Shown here piece by piece: positions 1-9,861 of a stretch of DNA of 64,000 nucleotides (positions are counted from its first letter, which is position 1; each line of letters starts with the position of its first letter). A program made the translations under genes and the position numbers. The stretch comes from Kalaharituber pfeilii (Eukaryota > Ascomycota > Pezizomycetes > Pezizales > Pezizaceae). The notes beneath the pieces are model-generated. The model saw only the letters and a program-made list of their open reading frames with translations, was not told the origin of the DNA and did no database searches. Where the stretch lies: positions 682,001 through 746,000 of the forward strand of contig WHUZ01000020.1 of the NCBI GenBank assembly GCA_015179045.1. The letters run 5' to 3'.

Positions 1-2
1 TT

Positions 3-329
3 GGCAGCACCCTGGGGGGTCTCATCATTGGAGGTACACTCATCCTATTGGTCGTCTACCTCCGGCGGTGCAGGAAGCGGCGTGCCAGGGCGGCCACCAG
101 CGGAGTCGAATCCCATGCGAAGCCGGAGCTCGAAGCCGTAGTACCCAAGGAGCTCGGTGCACAGGGGGTGCAGGCGCCAGTGGGGTATCACTATCCGGTA
201 CAGGGCATAGCGCCGGACAATTTTGAACCGGTGGAGTTGCCGGATGGGAATTCCCCACGGGTGCACCATGAGTTGTTTGGGTGCGAAACTCCTCCGCACA
301 GTCATGGAAGTAAGGTGGCCTCGGACTAA
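3..329 (+). CDS. C-terminal part of a kelch/transmembrane protein (5' end outside window)
   Basis: The open frame enters from the window edge. It encodes a hydrophobic glycine-rich segment (roughly GGLIIGGTLILLVVYL, first 20 residues), a basic stop-transfer cluster (RRCRKRRAR) and a cytosolic tail of about 85 residues. The tail matches the end of the kelch gene at 11972-13927: both have a KPELEA element, then P.EL, VGY, NFE.VELP and a late HEL motif. By analogy the missing upstream part should hold a kelch beta-propeller. The cell role of such fungal kelch/TM proteins is not established, so surface anchoring is an inference from topology. Nothing in the visible part looks broken. Confidence 0.65.
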   Translation, partial: GSTLGGLIIGGTLILLVVYLRRCRKRRARAATSGVESHAKPELEAVVPKELGAQGVQAPVGYHYPVQGIAPDNFEPVELPDGNSPRVHHELFGCETPPHSHGSKVASD

Positions 330-914
330 GCAGGGCCGGGTTGGGAATGAAATATGGAATGTAAACACTGGCTGATGGGTCATCGCGGGATCGGCAATTT
401 CAATTGGAATACCATAACTTAGTTGTAAATCCTGTTTACTAGTTTCGCTGAGGCCGCATCAGCAGTAGATTGGATGGGAGGGGTGCGGATGTCATGGACC
501 GAGGGTCCCGACATGGGAGGAGCTTCCACCTGAAGGGTTCACTGGTGCCGGAGGAGGAAGAGGTGGGCAGGCTTAAGGGTTTTTGGAGGCGGAACCTGAA
601 CACCTGGCAGAGGCATTGGGATGAAGGGATGGGAAGGTAAAAGCACACCAAAAGGGACGCGGAAGGAGGGCAAGCCATGGGAAAGGATCAGATCGTGAGG
701 TGAGGGTTTGTTTGTACAGTTAGTGTCATAGCCCATGGCCAGCAGGGTTGCGCACGAGTACTGAACCGAAAAAAAATAAAAATAAAAACAATAAAACTTT
801 GAATATTTTCTGGTAAGGCACGGTTAACGTCTGCGCTGAAACTACAGTATGTATGACTATTTCATGTAGGTCAGTTATCGCCATAGCCCCTAGGGCGGCA
901 CGTGATCATATACT
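330..914. other. No gene seen; probable decayed LINE end
   Basis: No convincing ORF. Around 733-790 a GCCATGGC motif is followed by an A-rich run, resembling a worn LINE tail A. At 880-910 there is a truncated tail B (CGCCATAGCCCCTAGGGCGGCACGTGAT). Neither has a visible TSD. Confidence 0.3.
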
Positions 915-1037
915 AAAACTAATGCAATATAGACACGGCATAGAAGAACTAGATTAAATATGAGAGTTGAGTCAACAATAGCAAATAATCAACCAATATT
1001 ACCTCTTGCCTTTATATCCTCTATACGACGGTGGTGT
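915..1037 (+). repeat. Block A, copy 1 of an inverted pair
   Basis: This segment, from CATATACTAAAAC to GACGGTGGTGTGA, recurs almost unchanged in reverse complement at 2493-2630. It has no coding capacity. It lies directly before block B. Confidence 0.75.
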
Positions 1038-1038
1038 G

Positions 1039-1350
1039 AACTGGACGTGTTGGGGAGCAGATGAAGTGGGCGGAACCGTTTTTTTTTTTTTTTTTTCTCA
1101 CATAACCCCGCTTGCAGCTGTTCGCTATGGCAGGGTTGGGCGGAACCGTGAAAAGGACATATGGGGGACATCTTAGGGTGGACCCTTCCTTGTATTATAC
1201 TGCTCATACAAGGACTGGGGCACGAGGTGGCAACACTGGAAGGCCTACTAGGGGCAAGGGCCTGAGACACTGGCAATATGGGCTGGGGAAAGCCGACAGT
1301 CCGGATTGCAGATGGGGTGGAGAGGAGGAGGAGTCAACCTCCCACGTGTT
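1039..1350 (+). repeat. Block B, copy 1: LINE 3'-region remnant, inverted duplicate of 2773-3087
   Basis: In shifting frames this block encodes the RNase H-distal end of a Tad1-like LINE (VATLAGLLGGKGLRHWQYG, then SPDCRWGG). The zinc-knuckle cysteine CRWC is mutated to CRWG. The block holds the micro-insertion at 1080-1136, and the reverse-complement copy carries the same insertion, so the duplication came after the insertion. Frameshifts make it non-functional. Confidence 0.6.
1080..1136 (-). mobile_element. LINE tail-A micro-insertion (57 bp)
   Basis: Poly(T), then the reverse complement of tail A, ending 2 nt beyond the CCCTGCC base. It is flanked by TSD TGGGCGGAACCGT (1067-1079 and 1137-1149). 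Confidence 0.85.
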
Positions 1351-1639
1351 GGACAGGGGCCGGGTATGGAAACCAAAATAGCCAGGGGGCAGGGACACGC
1401 TGCTCAGGCTACAAAAAAGGGGCGAAGAATGGGGACCCAATCAGATCACTGATGGAATAGATGCAACGACAATGGCGATGGACTTTTACTTTCTGTCACT
1501 TATTGTTACGACGAATTCGCGCTAACGGAACAGATGGAACGGCGATAGACTTTTCCTCATTGTTCCGTTGCTTACGTAGTTTTCACTTCTTTCTCTATCT
1601 ATTTACACACTTTCCCATTATCTCTATGTAGCTCAACAT

Positions 1640-1700
1640 CGCTATAGCTCTTAGGGCGGCACGCGATTACTCATATTTAGAGAAAAAAAATTATATTGCT
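1640..1700 (+). repeat. Decayed LINE tail B
   Basis: CGCTATAGCTCTTAGGGCGGCACGCGATTA followed by an A-rich run matches tail B with several changes. No TSD recognised. Confidence 0.4.
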
Positions 1701-1729
1701 CGACAAGCAGCGGTGAACGACTTAGTGGA

Positions 1730-2346
1730 GTCAATATGACTGTGATGCTTGAGGCAGTGGGGGAAGTCATTGATCACACAGATGAGTGCATAAAAGACCA
1801 AATGACAAGACCAAACTTTGAGCCAACAGACAGGTTCCTAAGACAAATCGAAATCGTACACCGGTACGACGATATTCTTGCAATAAGATTGGGAGGGGCA
1901 AGATGTGAATACATTGCACCCCTGCAGTGAAAAGAGAAGAAAAAAATAAGCTTAAGGGGAAACACAAACTGAGCCAGAGATACCACCACAGCTGTCATAT
2001 GCAGCACTCATCGCTCAAAACATTCCAACAACACCACTGGCCCCTAAAAAATCTTCCACCCCTTCAGCACAACTATCAATGAAGGGCACGGAGGTACCCA
2101 TAACCCCCAATCCAGCAAAAGAGCAGTCTTCGAAGCCCTCAAAAGCTCCGGAGAAGGCTACAAGAAAGACAACCCCCACCCCTCAACTCCACTCGGAACC
2201 AGAAAATACCCCCAAGCAAGAAGTCAACAGATCACAGACTGGGAAGAGACAGTTGGACCTGCCTTAATCTGGTCTCGCGCCCTGCCATGGCGAACAGCCG
2301 CAAGCGGGGTTACGTGAAAAAATTAAAATAAAATAAAATAAAATAA
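1730..2346 (+). mobile_element. Degraded LINE 3' remnant ending in tail A
   Basis: A stop-interrupted stretch rich in Pro/Ser/Lys codons runs into a tail A at about 2281-2325 (CCCTGCCATGGCGAACAGC, then GCGGGGTTACGTG) and a (AAAAT)n-like end. The coding part is too decayed to assign to a LINE domain. No TSD found. Confidence 0.45.
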
Positions 2347-2492
2347 AACCTAGTAGGCGAATCGGTTTCTTGTTCTGGTTTGCGTCCATTTTCTACCCTC
2401 ACTATAACACTAGCGAGGGTTGTTGGGTCGTGTTATTTGCAACTGACCTACAAATCTTTTTTTTTTTTTTTTCTTTTTTTGCCCTAAATCTA

Positions 2493-2630
2493 GATCACAC
2501 CACCGTCGTATAGAGGATATAAAGGCAAGAGGTAATATTGGTTGATTATTTGCTATTGTTGACTCAACTCTCATATTTAATCTAGTTCTTCTATGCCGTG
2601 TCTATATTGCATTAGTTTTAGTATATGATA
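2493..2630 (-). repeat. Block A, copy 2 (inverted)
   Basis: Reverse complement of 915-1037. It precedes, rather than follows, the inverted block B, so this is not one simple inverted duplication. Confidence 0.75.
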
Positions 2631-2639
2631 TATCTCCAT

Positions 2640-2768
2640 TAGAATCAAAACGTACTAAGCATGACTCGCAAGTCTTTCGTAAAGTTCCATTTCGAGCTCG
2701 TGCGAAATCCTGAACTGGTTTTATTTGCTTGCAACGGGTACAACGTGATGTTTCCATGATAAAATCGA
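2640..2768 (-). pseudogene. Fragment with CxxC...CxxC zinc-binding pattern
   Basis: On the minus strand the segment reads METSRCTRCKQIKPVQDF, then a basic stretch and CESCL, giving two CxxC pairs about 20 residues apart. It lies between the inverted A and B blocks and is fused in frame to LINE-derived sequence, so it is a captured or transposon-derived scrap. No family can be named. Confidence 0.35.
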
Positions 2769-2772
2769 TATT

Positions 2773-3087
2773 CCAACACGTGGGAGGTTGACTCCTCCTC
2801 CTTTCCACCCCATCTGCAATCCGGACTGTCGGCTTTCCCCAGCCCATATTGCCAGTGTCTCAGGCCCTTGCCCCCTAGTAGGCCTGCCAGTGTTGCCACC
2901 TCGTGCCCCAGTCCTTGTATGAGCAGTATAATACAAGGAAGGGTCCACCCTAACATGTCCCCCATATGTCCTTTTCACGGTTCCGCCCAACCCTGCCATA
3001 GCGAACAGCTGCAAGCGGGGTTATGTGAGAAAAAAAAAAAAAAAAAAACGGTTCCGCCTACTTCATCTGCTCCCCAACACGTCCAGT
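2773..3087 (-). repeat. Block B, copy 2 (inverted LINE 3' remnant)
   Basis: Reverse complement of 1039-1350. It includes the same tail-A micro-insertion (about 2990-3047) and the same TSD bases (ACGGTTCCGCC on both sides). Confidence 0.7.
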
Positions 3088-3093
3088 TAATCA

Positions 3094-3143
3094 TCTATCA
3101 TAGCCCTCGGGGCGGCACGCGAGTAATGATATAAAAAAAAAAA
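3094..3143 (+). repeat. LINE tail B with poly(A)
   Basis: CATAGCCCTCGGGGCGGCACGCGAGTAATGATAT plus A11. It ends immediately before the left arm of the large palindrome. No TSD visible. Confidence 0.6.
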
Positions 3144-4155
3144 CCTGGAAGTCCGGAAGCAACGGATATTGCTGACGCCTAGAACTCGCCAAGGAGCTAG
3201 CTACACGTTACTACCAAGGCATTTAAATGCAGCATCAGCTTCACATCTTGCTCCCCAACAGACTTACGTCGTGACCTCACCGCCCAAGAGCTCCGACGCC
3301 TCCTTCCTCCCCATATAGTATTGTCCCACCTTTCACATCGTCCCTTTTAATCCCCTACTCCCTGCTCCCCTTCCCTCCTCTCCTTAGCAACTCGAAACAC
3401 CCGGCCGTGGACCGCTTGGGCAACTCCTAATTCAACCATCCCTCCTGCCGAAAACAACCCCATTTGCAACCGCTTCCTGCGCCCCGCGAATCCTAGAGCG
3501 AGCCGGTTCATCACCATTCGTGCCTCTTACTTTCTTGCGGTGCAGCTGCTCCAGCTAGGTTGCCGGTTCGGCATTCCTCCCCTGTTCCCTTCGCTCTCCT
3601 GAGGGTCGCGGCGGTCCGCAAACCCCATTTCCAAGCTGTGTGGTCGTTCTCCCGCCCTGGCACAATCCAGTCCCGCGCACAAACATATCTGAACTTCGCC
3701 ATTGTGCCAACTGCATAAGGATTGGGCTGCTGAAACTGGTAATGCCAAATTTTAGCCGTCGTCTCACCCACATACTTGTTCGGCTACATAAACTGGTGTT
3801 AATCGACCAAATCTTACCCTCTAGCAGTGTTCCCTCCGGCGAGCTCCCAGGGACGGTGACATGTCTTTTGAAGTATATAAGCAGAGCAGCAGGACTTGGT
3901 ATGAGGCTTTCCCCGACAGCACCCTCTACCGCCTCTAGATCTTGTCTCGCCTCTCCTGTCACCTCTGCCTATACCGTCTCTGTCGCTGACTCTGCCAAGC
4001 CTCTCCCATCCTTCCTGCTGCCCCGTCTGCCGCCTTCCTGCCGCCTTGTCGCCTTTCTTGTCGCCTCTCCCACCGCCTCTACCACCTCCACCATCCTCTT
4101 ACCACCTTTCCCATCGCCTAGCTAGTCCTGCGCTGCTCAGAGCCTCTCCAACAGG

Positions 4156-4500
4156 CAGTGTTCTCAACGGGCCGGCCAGGCCGGTCTAGGCCGGTTCGAG
4201 CCATTTAGGCTGCAATGTGAGTTAAATTTTACAGTAGCTATATACAGAACGTACTCTAATGTTTAGGATTTTGCTTACAGACTTTGCACCGCCAGTATCG
4301 CTTTCCATTATCACGCACAGCTTCACCATACTGTCAATCCAACTTCGTTGCACAAGATTTTTGTAACCCAAATTCCAGAAGACTCTATTTCAATATCAGA
4401 TTGACTGCGGCGAAATCGTTAATGCAAGATCAAAACTTGAACTGCAATATGGAGAGTGAAGAAAGTTTACTGAAGGAATCATCATCTCCAGTACCGTGTT
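4156..4500 (-). mobile_element. hAT-like element end in the left arm
   Basis: Starts with the terminal sequence CAGTGTTCTCAAC followed by GGCC-rich repeats, as in the complete hAT-like element at 41899-42701. The adjacent sequence is the counterpart of the BED-finger exon in the right arm, here on the minus strand. The flank (CCAACAGG) is the inverse of the right-arm flank, so no direct TSD can be scored. Confidence 0.55.
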
Positions 4501-4639
4501 GTGGTAACCACAGTACCGATGGGAAGAATAAGGCTAAACGCGGCCCGGAAGACTTATTGTCAGTAGGGTCATATTATGAGGAAGCGAGTTTATATTTAAG
4601 AAGCGAGATGTGGATGTATAGCTTCGAGGCTATGCAAGG

Positions 4640-5163
4640 CCCGCTCCTATCCAGGGTGATGATGTATGGGATGCTGAGATCATAGGGAAACGAAGAACTA
4701 GGAGCGGGAAGGTGAAGTACCACATCCGTTGGGTTGGATATCCACTGGAGGAAGCATCTTGGGTTAGCCCTTCTAATGTAGCACCACACTTGATAGAGGA
4801 AGTTGAGAGGAATCAGACCGAGCGCCAACTCCAGAACACGACACTACATATACAAGCAAAACATAAAGTATCTGCTCCCCCATTTGACCTTCGCACAGAA
4901 ATTCCAAAACCAGGAAAAACGCTACAGAGGCCAATATGCTACATCTCCAGAGTAACGAAACCCTTCGAAAGAAACTATGGCTCTACAGAACCTGAGGTAA
5001 CATGCGTTGGATGGGGATTTGTCAAACTGCGGCATATGCTTGAGGGTTCCGAGGTCATGGTGATAACAGACCATGGACGCATCAGGGAAGTCATACGATC
5101 TGCAGAAAGTGTGCAATACAGTACCAGAATCGACAAATTCCGCATGCTTCTGGCTCCGTTGTA
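4640..5163 (+). pseudogene. Ty3-type chromodomain joined upstream of an RNase H fragment
   Basis: The frame reads a chromodomain (WDAEIIGKRR, then YHIRWVGYPLEEASWVSP). About 60 residues later comes a Ty3-style RNase H core (FERNYGSTEPEVTCVGWGF, KLRHMLEG, VITDHGRI). In intact chromoviruses the RNase H comes before the integrase and the chromodomain is last. Here the order is swapped, so this is a rearranged remnant. No protease, RT core or integrase is seen. The same chimera occurs in the right arm. AAGCGAGATGTGGATG copies in opposite orientation flank it (about 4600 and 5410). Confidence 0.6.
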
Positions 5164-5495
5164 ATGAAGGCTCAACAGCATCTACTGTTTCGCACAGGGT
5201 ACCGGTATCTAGAGCTGGCGGAACGAAGTCTCAAGGGCGGTCTCAATGGTCAAATGTCAAGGAAAGGGTCATGTGTGGCCTGTAGTGTTGTCTGCAATTT
5301 CTGGTCTGTCTGATCTATATCTGCGTATCCCTGTCTGTCTCTGCTTGCCTTCCTTAGTCCTATCTACATACAATTTATAGACCACCTTCACCTTCCAACT
5401 GAGCCTATACATCCACATCTCGCTTCTTAAATGTAACTAGCTTCCTGATCCTATGCATGTATCTGTAACGGGATATTGTATAGCGAGCCGGGTAA

Positions 5496-6041
5496 TTTTT
5501 CTTTTTTTTTTTATATCATTGCTCGCGTGCCGCGCTATGGGCTATGGCGAGGTCTAGTTACATCAAAACAAAGTACAAGTACAAAAAAATAGAAGTAAAT
5601 CCATCGCACATCCGTCCCCGGGACTAACCCCTCGCCCATTCCAAGATTTCCATCACTCCCCGGAGGTCCTCCCCTTCGTCTTGGTCATGCAAGGGTCTGC
5701 ACAATCCATCCTCGCCCCTTGGGCATCTCTGCTTCCAGACTCTACAATGGGACAATATGTGATGGGTCGTTTCTTCGGCCTCGCCGCACCACCGGCATTC
5801 CGGGCTGTCATCTGTGCCGACCTTGAATTTCCTGTGCCGGAGGCCCTTGCCCCCAAGGATGCCAGCTAGCGTTGCGACCCTATTGCCTAATCTACGTAGT
5901 GGCCTATACGATATGGTCAGTCTGTTCCTTTCGGCCACTCTCCTTGCTTTGGCCTCTTGTTTCATCCCGTCCTCCGTGACAATCTCATTTTGATGTGGTA
6001 GCTGTGTTCCAACCTTGGCTGCTCAATCTGCTTCGGTGAGA
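5496..6041 (-). mobile_element. 5'-truncated LINE (tail-B family), RNase H C-terminus
   Basis: Poly(T) plus reverse-complement tail B, then a minus-strand frame (5624-5965) with the RNase H-distal region (LTISYRPLRRL, VATLAGILGGKGLRH) and a zinc knuckle (CRWCGEAEETTHHILSHC). The TSD is CGGGTAA (5489-5495 and 6042-6048). The right palindrome arm has the uninterrupted site, a ready-made empty allele that proves the borders. Confidence 0.9.
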
Positions 6042-6405
6042 CGGGTAAATAGCGCCACGCTAAGGGGACCCCAGACAAGCATTTCGGGATGTCGGTACAA
6101 TGTATACGGGTAAAAAGGATGCAACCTGAGTGCGTATTGCAGTCTCAAAAAGTGTATATAAGTGGTGTTTATGGCTGCGTGTTCTCCTTTCCTTTTCCTT
6201 TTACGCAACCTCTTGTATTTAGTTTCTACTAAGTAGAGTGGTTACCTGCTGTGCCGACCCGCTGAACTGCTGTACTGCTGTGAACCGCTGAACCGCCATA
6301 CCGCTGCGAACTGCTGAACTGTCGCCTGCTGCCTCCTGCCTGCCTGCGCTCCGTAGATCGCCGTCATCCACGGGCTCCAGACCACGACCTCCGTTACAGT
6401 ATCAT

Positions 6406-6715
6406 CATATGGCCTTACCGATGAGTACCGCTCCGAGCCGACCTCATCCTCCTCATCATCATCTACATCTACGTCAGACAGTGGTGATGCAGCTCGAGAC
6501 TCATCAACAGGAAAAGGATAAGAGTTAAAGAATACGCAGATCGAAGGCAGCATCAATCATCTATGGCACATTGACGGAGCGGATTAAGTCTCAACTTTCA
6601 GACATCAAGGCTCCAGCTACTTTATGGGAGACCTTGGAACGCCGATACAGCACCCTATCTAGTGTTCCCATTCGGTTTGAGCTGAGTCGGTGTTCAGCTT
6701 TGTAGCATACGTTGA
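6406..6715 (+). pseudogene. Palindrome spacer with copia gag (UBN2-like) fragment
   Basis: This part is not repeated in the arms. Near 6570-6705 the frame reads TERIKSQLSDIKAPATLWET, then LERRYST and SVPIRFELSRC, before a stop. The ATLWETLERRYS pattern is typical of the gag region of Ty1/copia elements. No other copia domain is seen, so this is a fragment. Confidence 0.5.
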
Positions 6716-7316
6716 AACGGCGGTCGTGGTCTGGAGCCCGTGGATGACGGCGATCTACGGAGCGCAGGCAGGCAGGAGGCAGCAGGCGACAGTTCAGCAG
6801 TTCGCAGCGGTAAGGCGGTTCAGCGGTTCACAGCAGTACAGCAGTTCAGCGGGTCGGCACAGCAGGTAACCACTCTACTTAGTAGAAACTAAATACAAGA
6901 GGTTGCGTAAAGCATCCTTTTTACCCGTATACATTGTACCGACATCCCGAAATGCTTGTCTGGGGTCACCTTAGCGTGGCGCTATTTACCCGGCTCGCTA
7001 TACAATATCCCGTTACAGATACATGCATAGGATCAGGAAGCTAGTTACATTTAAGAAGCGAGATGTGGATGTATAGGCTCAGTTGGAAGGTGAAGGTGGT
7101 CTATAAATTGTATGTAGATAGGACTAAGGAAGGCAAGCAGAGACAGACAGGGATACGCAGATATAGATCAGACAGACCAGAAATTGCAGACAAGACTACA
7201 GGCCACACATGACCCTTTCTTTGACATTTGACCATTGAGACCGCCCTTGAGACTTCGTTCCGCCAGCCCTAGATACTGGTACCCTGTGCGAAACAGTAGA
7301 TGCTGTTGAGCCTTCA

Positions 7317-7835
7317 TTACAACGGAGCCAGAAGCATGCGGAATTTGTCGACTCTGGTACTGTATTGCACACTTTCTGCAGATCGTATAACTTCTCTGAT
7401 GCGTCCATGGTCTGTTATCACCATGACCTCGGAACCCTCAAGCGTATGCCGCAGTTTGACAAATGCCCATACAACGCATGTTACCTCACGTTCTGTAGAC
7501 TCATAGTTTCTTTCGAAGGGTTTCGTTACTCTGGAGATGTAGCATATTGGCCTCTGTAACGTTTTTCCTGGTTTTGGAATTTCTGTGCGAAGGTCAAATG
7601 GGGGAGCAGATACTTTATGTTTTGCTTGTATATGTAGTGTCGTGTTCTGGAGTTGGCGCTCGGTCTGCTTCCTCTCAAATTCGTCTTTCAAGTGTGGTGC
7701 TACATCAGAAGGGCTAACCCAAGATGCTTCCTCCAGTGGATATCCAACCCAACGGATGTGGTACTTCACGGTCTTCACCTTCCCGCTCCTAGTTCTTCGT
7801 TTCCCTATGACCTCAGCATCCCATACATCATCACC
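7317..7835 (-). pseudogene. Ty3 chromodomain/RNase H chimera, right-arm copy
   Basis: Minus-strand counterpart of 4640-5163, with the same reversed order of domains (YHIRWVGYPLEEASWVSP before NYESTEREVTCVVWAF). This copy keeps a slightly better RNase H motif (EREVTCVVWAFVKLRH). Confidence 0.6.
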
Positions 7836-8077
7836 CTATCTGGATAGGAGCGGGCCTTGCATAGCCTCGAACCTATACATCCACATCTCGCTTGCTCATT
7901 ATATGATCCTACTGACAATAAGTCTTCCGGGCCACGTTTAGCCTTATTCTTCCCATCGGTACTGTGGTTACCACCACACGGTCCTGGACATGATGATTCC
8001 TTCAGTAATCTTTCTTCACTCTCCATAGTGCAGTTCAAGTTTTGATCTTGCATTAACGATTCGCTGCAGTCAATCTA

Positions 8078-8308
8078 ATGTTGAAATCGAGTCTTCTGGA
8101 ATTTGGGTTACAAAAATCTGGTGCAGCGAAGTTGGATTGGCAGTATGGTGAAGCTGTGCATGATAATGGACAGCGATACTGGCGGTGCAAAATCTGTAAG
8201 CAAAATCTAAACATTAGAGTCCGTTCTGTATATAGCTACTGTAAAATTCAACTCACACTGCAGCTCGAACCGGCCTAGACCGGCCTGGCCGGCCCGTTGA
8301 GAACACTG
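8078..8308 (+). pseudogene. hAT-like BED zinc-finger fragment and element end, right arm
   Basis: Frame 8078-8278 reads FGLQKSGAAKLDWQYGEAVH, then NGQRYWRCKICKQ, a W...G..YWRCKIC pattern like the first half of a BED finger in hAT transposases. The second half of the finger and the transposase core are missing. The segment runs into GGCC-rich repeats and ends with GTTGAGAACACTG at 8308, the inverse of the left-arm terminus. Confidence 0.5.
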
Positions 8309-9299
8309 CCTGTTGGAGAGGCTCTGAGCAGCGCAGGACTAGCTAGGCGATGGTAAAGGTGGTAAGATTAAAAGAGGATGGTGGAGGTGGTAGAGGCGGT
8401 GGGAGTGGCGACAGGGAAGGTGACAGCCGGGGCAGCAGGGGGATGGAAGAGGCTGTGCACAGGCAGCGGCAGAGATGGTATAAGCAGAAGTGACAGGAGA
8501 GGCGAGACGAGATGTAGAGGGTGTGTCGGAGAAAGCCTCATCCCAAGCCCTGCTGCTCTGCTCACATACTTCAAAAGACATGTCACCGTCCATGGGAGCT
8601 CGCCGGAGGGAACGCTGCTAGAGAGTATGACTTGGTCGATTAACACCAGTTTAAGTAGCCGAACAAGTATGTGGGTGACACGACGGCTAATGTTTGGCAT
8701 TACCAGTTTCAGCAGCCCAATCCTTATGCAGTTGGCACAATGGCTAAGTTCAGATATGTTTGTGTGCGGGACTGGATTGTGCCAGGGCGGGAGGACGACC
8801 GCACAGGTTGAAAATGGGGTTTGCGGACCCCCGCGACCCTCAGGAGAGCGAAGGGTACAGGGGAGGAATGCCGAACCGGCAACCTAGCTGGAGCAGCTGC
8901 ACCACAAGAAAGTAAGAGGCGCGAATGGTGACGAACCGGCTCGTTCTAGGAATTCACGGGGCGCAGGAAGCGGTTTCAAATGGGGCTGATTTCGGCAGGA
9001 GGGATGGCTGAATCAGGAGTTGCCCAAGCGGTCCACGGCCGGGTGTTTCGAGTTGCTAAGGGGTGGGGGGAAGGGAAGCAGGGAGGAGGGGATTAAAAGG
9101 AACGATGGGAAAGGTGGGACAATACTATATGGGGAGGAAGGAGGCGTCGGAGCTCTCTGGCGGTGAGGTCACGATATAAGTCTGTTGGGGAGCAAGATGT
9201 GAAGCTGATGCTGCATTTAAAGGCCTTGGTAGCAACGTGTAGCTAGCTCCTTGGCGGGTTCTAGGCGTCAGCAGTACTTATCCGTTGCTTTCAGACAGT

Positions 9300-9860
9300 G
9301 GAGAATGCATTATATCTGGCGTCTGTGCACACCTGACATAGGCATCGAATGCATATAGGACAGTTCATATTGGGGTGTATTAGTAAGGTCTCAGAGCATT
9401 TAGGTAAACTCAAGCCCAGCTTGAATCAAACATTATGCTAGTGTGAATAAACAAACGCCTTCCCACAATCGTCATAAAATTCGTTCTTACTCACAACCGG
9501 CGGTGATCAAAGTCCGCAAAGCCGCGCAGCGCAACATTTGTGTGTGTCTCTCACACTCTTATCCCCAATTCGGGTATACCCACTGGGGAACAATCACGTC
9601 TGGTCATAGACAGCGACAACCACTTTCACAGATTTAGACCGAGTGTTCTGAACAACTTCGCAATCACCACGCCCTCTCGAGCAAAGCACACATAGATCAA
9701 AAGCGCCCCGCATGTTGAATCTCTTGATCTATATTGTATTCCAAAATACATTTCCCCTCAAGTTTACCCTGGGGGCGGAATTCTACGAATCTTTCAGCAT
9801 TCGCCTCCGTCGCCACCAGTGATACAGTGCCAAGAGCCAATAGGAGGTCTCAAATACCAG
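9300..9860. other. No gene seen
   Basis: About 560 bp between the palindrome and the next LINE remnant. Only short, interrupted frames occur, and no repeat shared with the rest of the window was recognised. Confidence 0.4.
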
Positions 9861-9861
9861 A

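Larger units (their letters stand above)
3150..6405 (+). repeat. Left arm of a giant inverted repeat
   Basis: This arm matches the reverse complement of 6716-9297 along its whole length, apart from scattered substitutions, a 546-bp LINE insertion (5496-6041) and about 75 bp near 6115-6190 missing from the right arm. From outside in it holds: about 1 kb of unidentified sequence, a hAT-like end with a GGCC-rich run (from 4156), a BED-finger region, a Ty3 chromodomain/RNase H piece, and a segment with a TATA-like box (TATATAAG, about 6156). Confidence 0.85.
6716..9297 (-). repeat. Right arm of the giant inverted repeat
   Basis: Reverse-complement partner of 3150-6405. It lacks the LINE insertion and about 75 bp that includes the left arm's TATATAAG. 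The Ty3 chimera (about 7315-7830, minus strand), the BED region and the hAT end are all present. Confidence 0.85.

Noticed and set aside
1080..1100. T-runs as transcription terminators
   Set aside because: They are the poly(A) tails of minus-strand retroelement insertions with TSDs.
3640..4125. Long frame in the outer palindrome arm (and 8378-8887 in the other arm)
   Set aside because: Frames differ between the arms and show no conserved motif. A minus-strand HYQFQQPNPYA stretch looks protein-like but could not be assigned.
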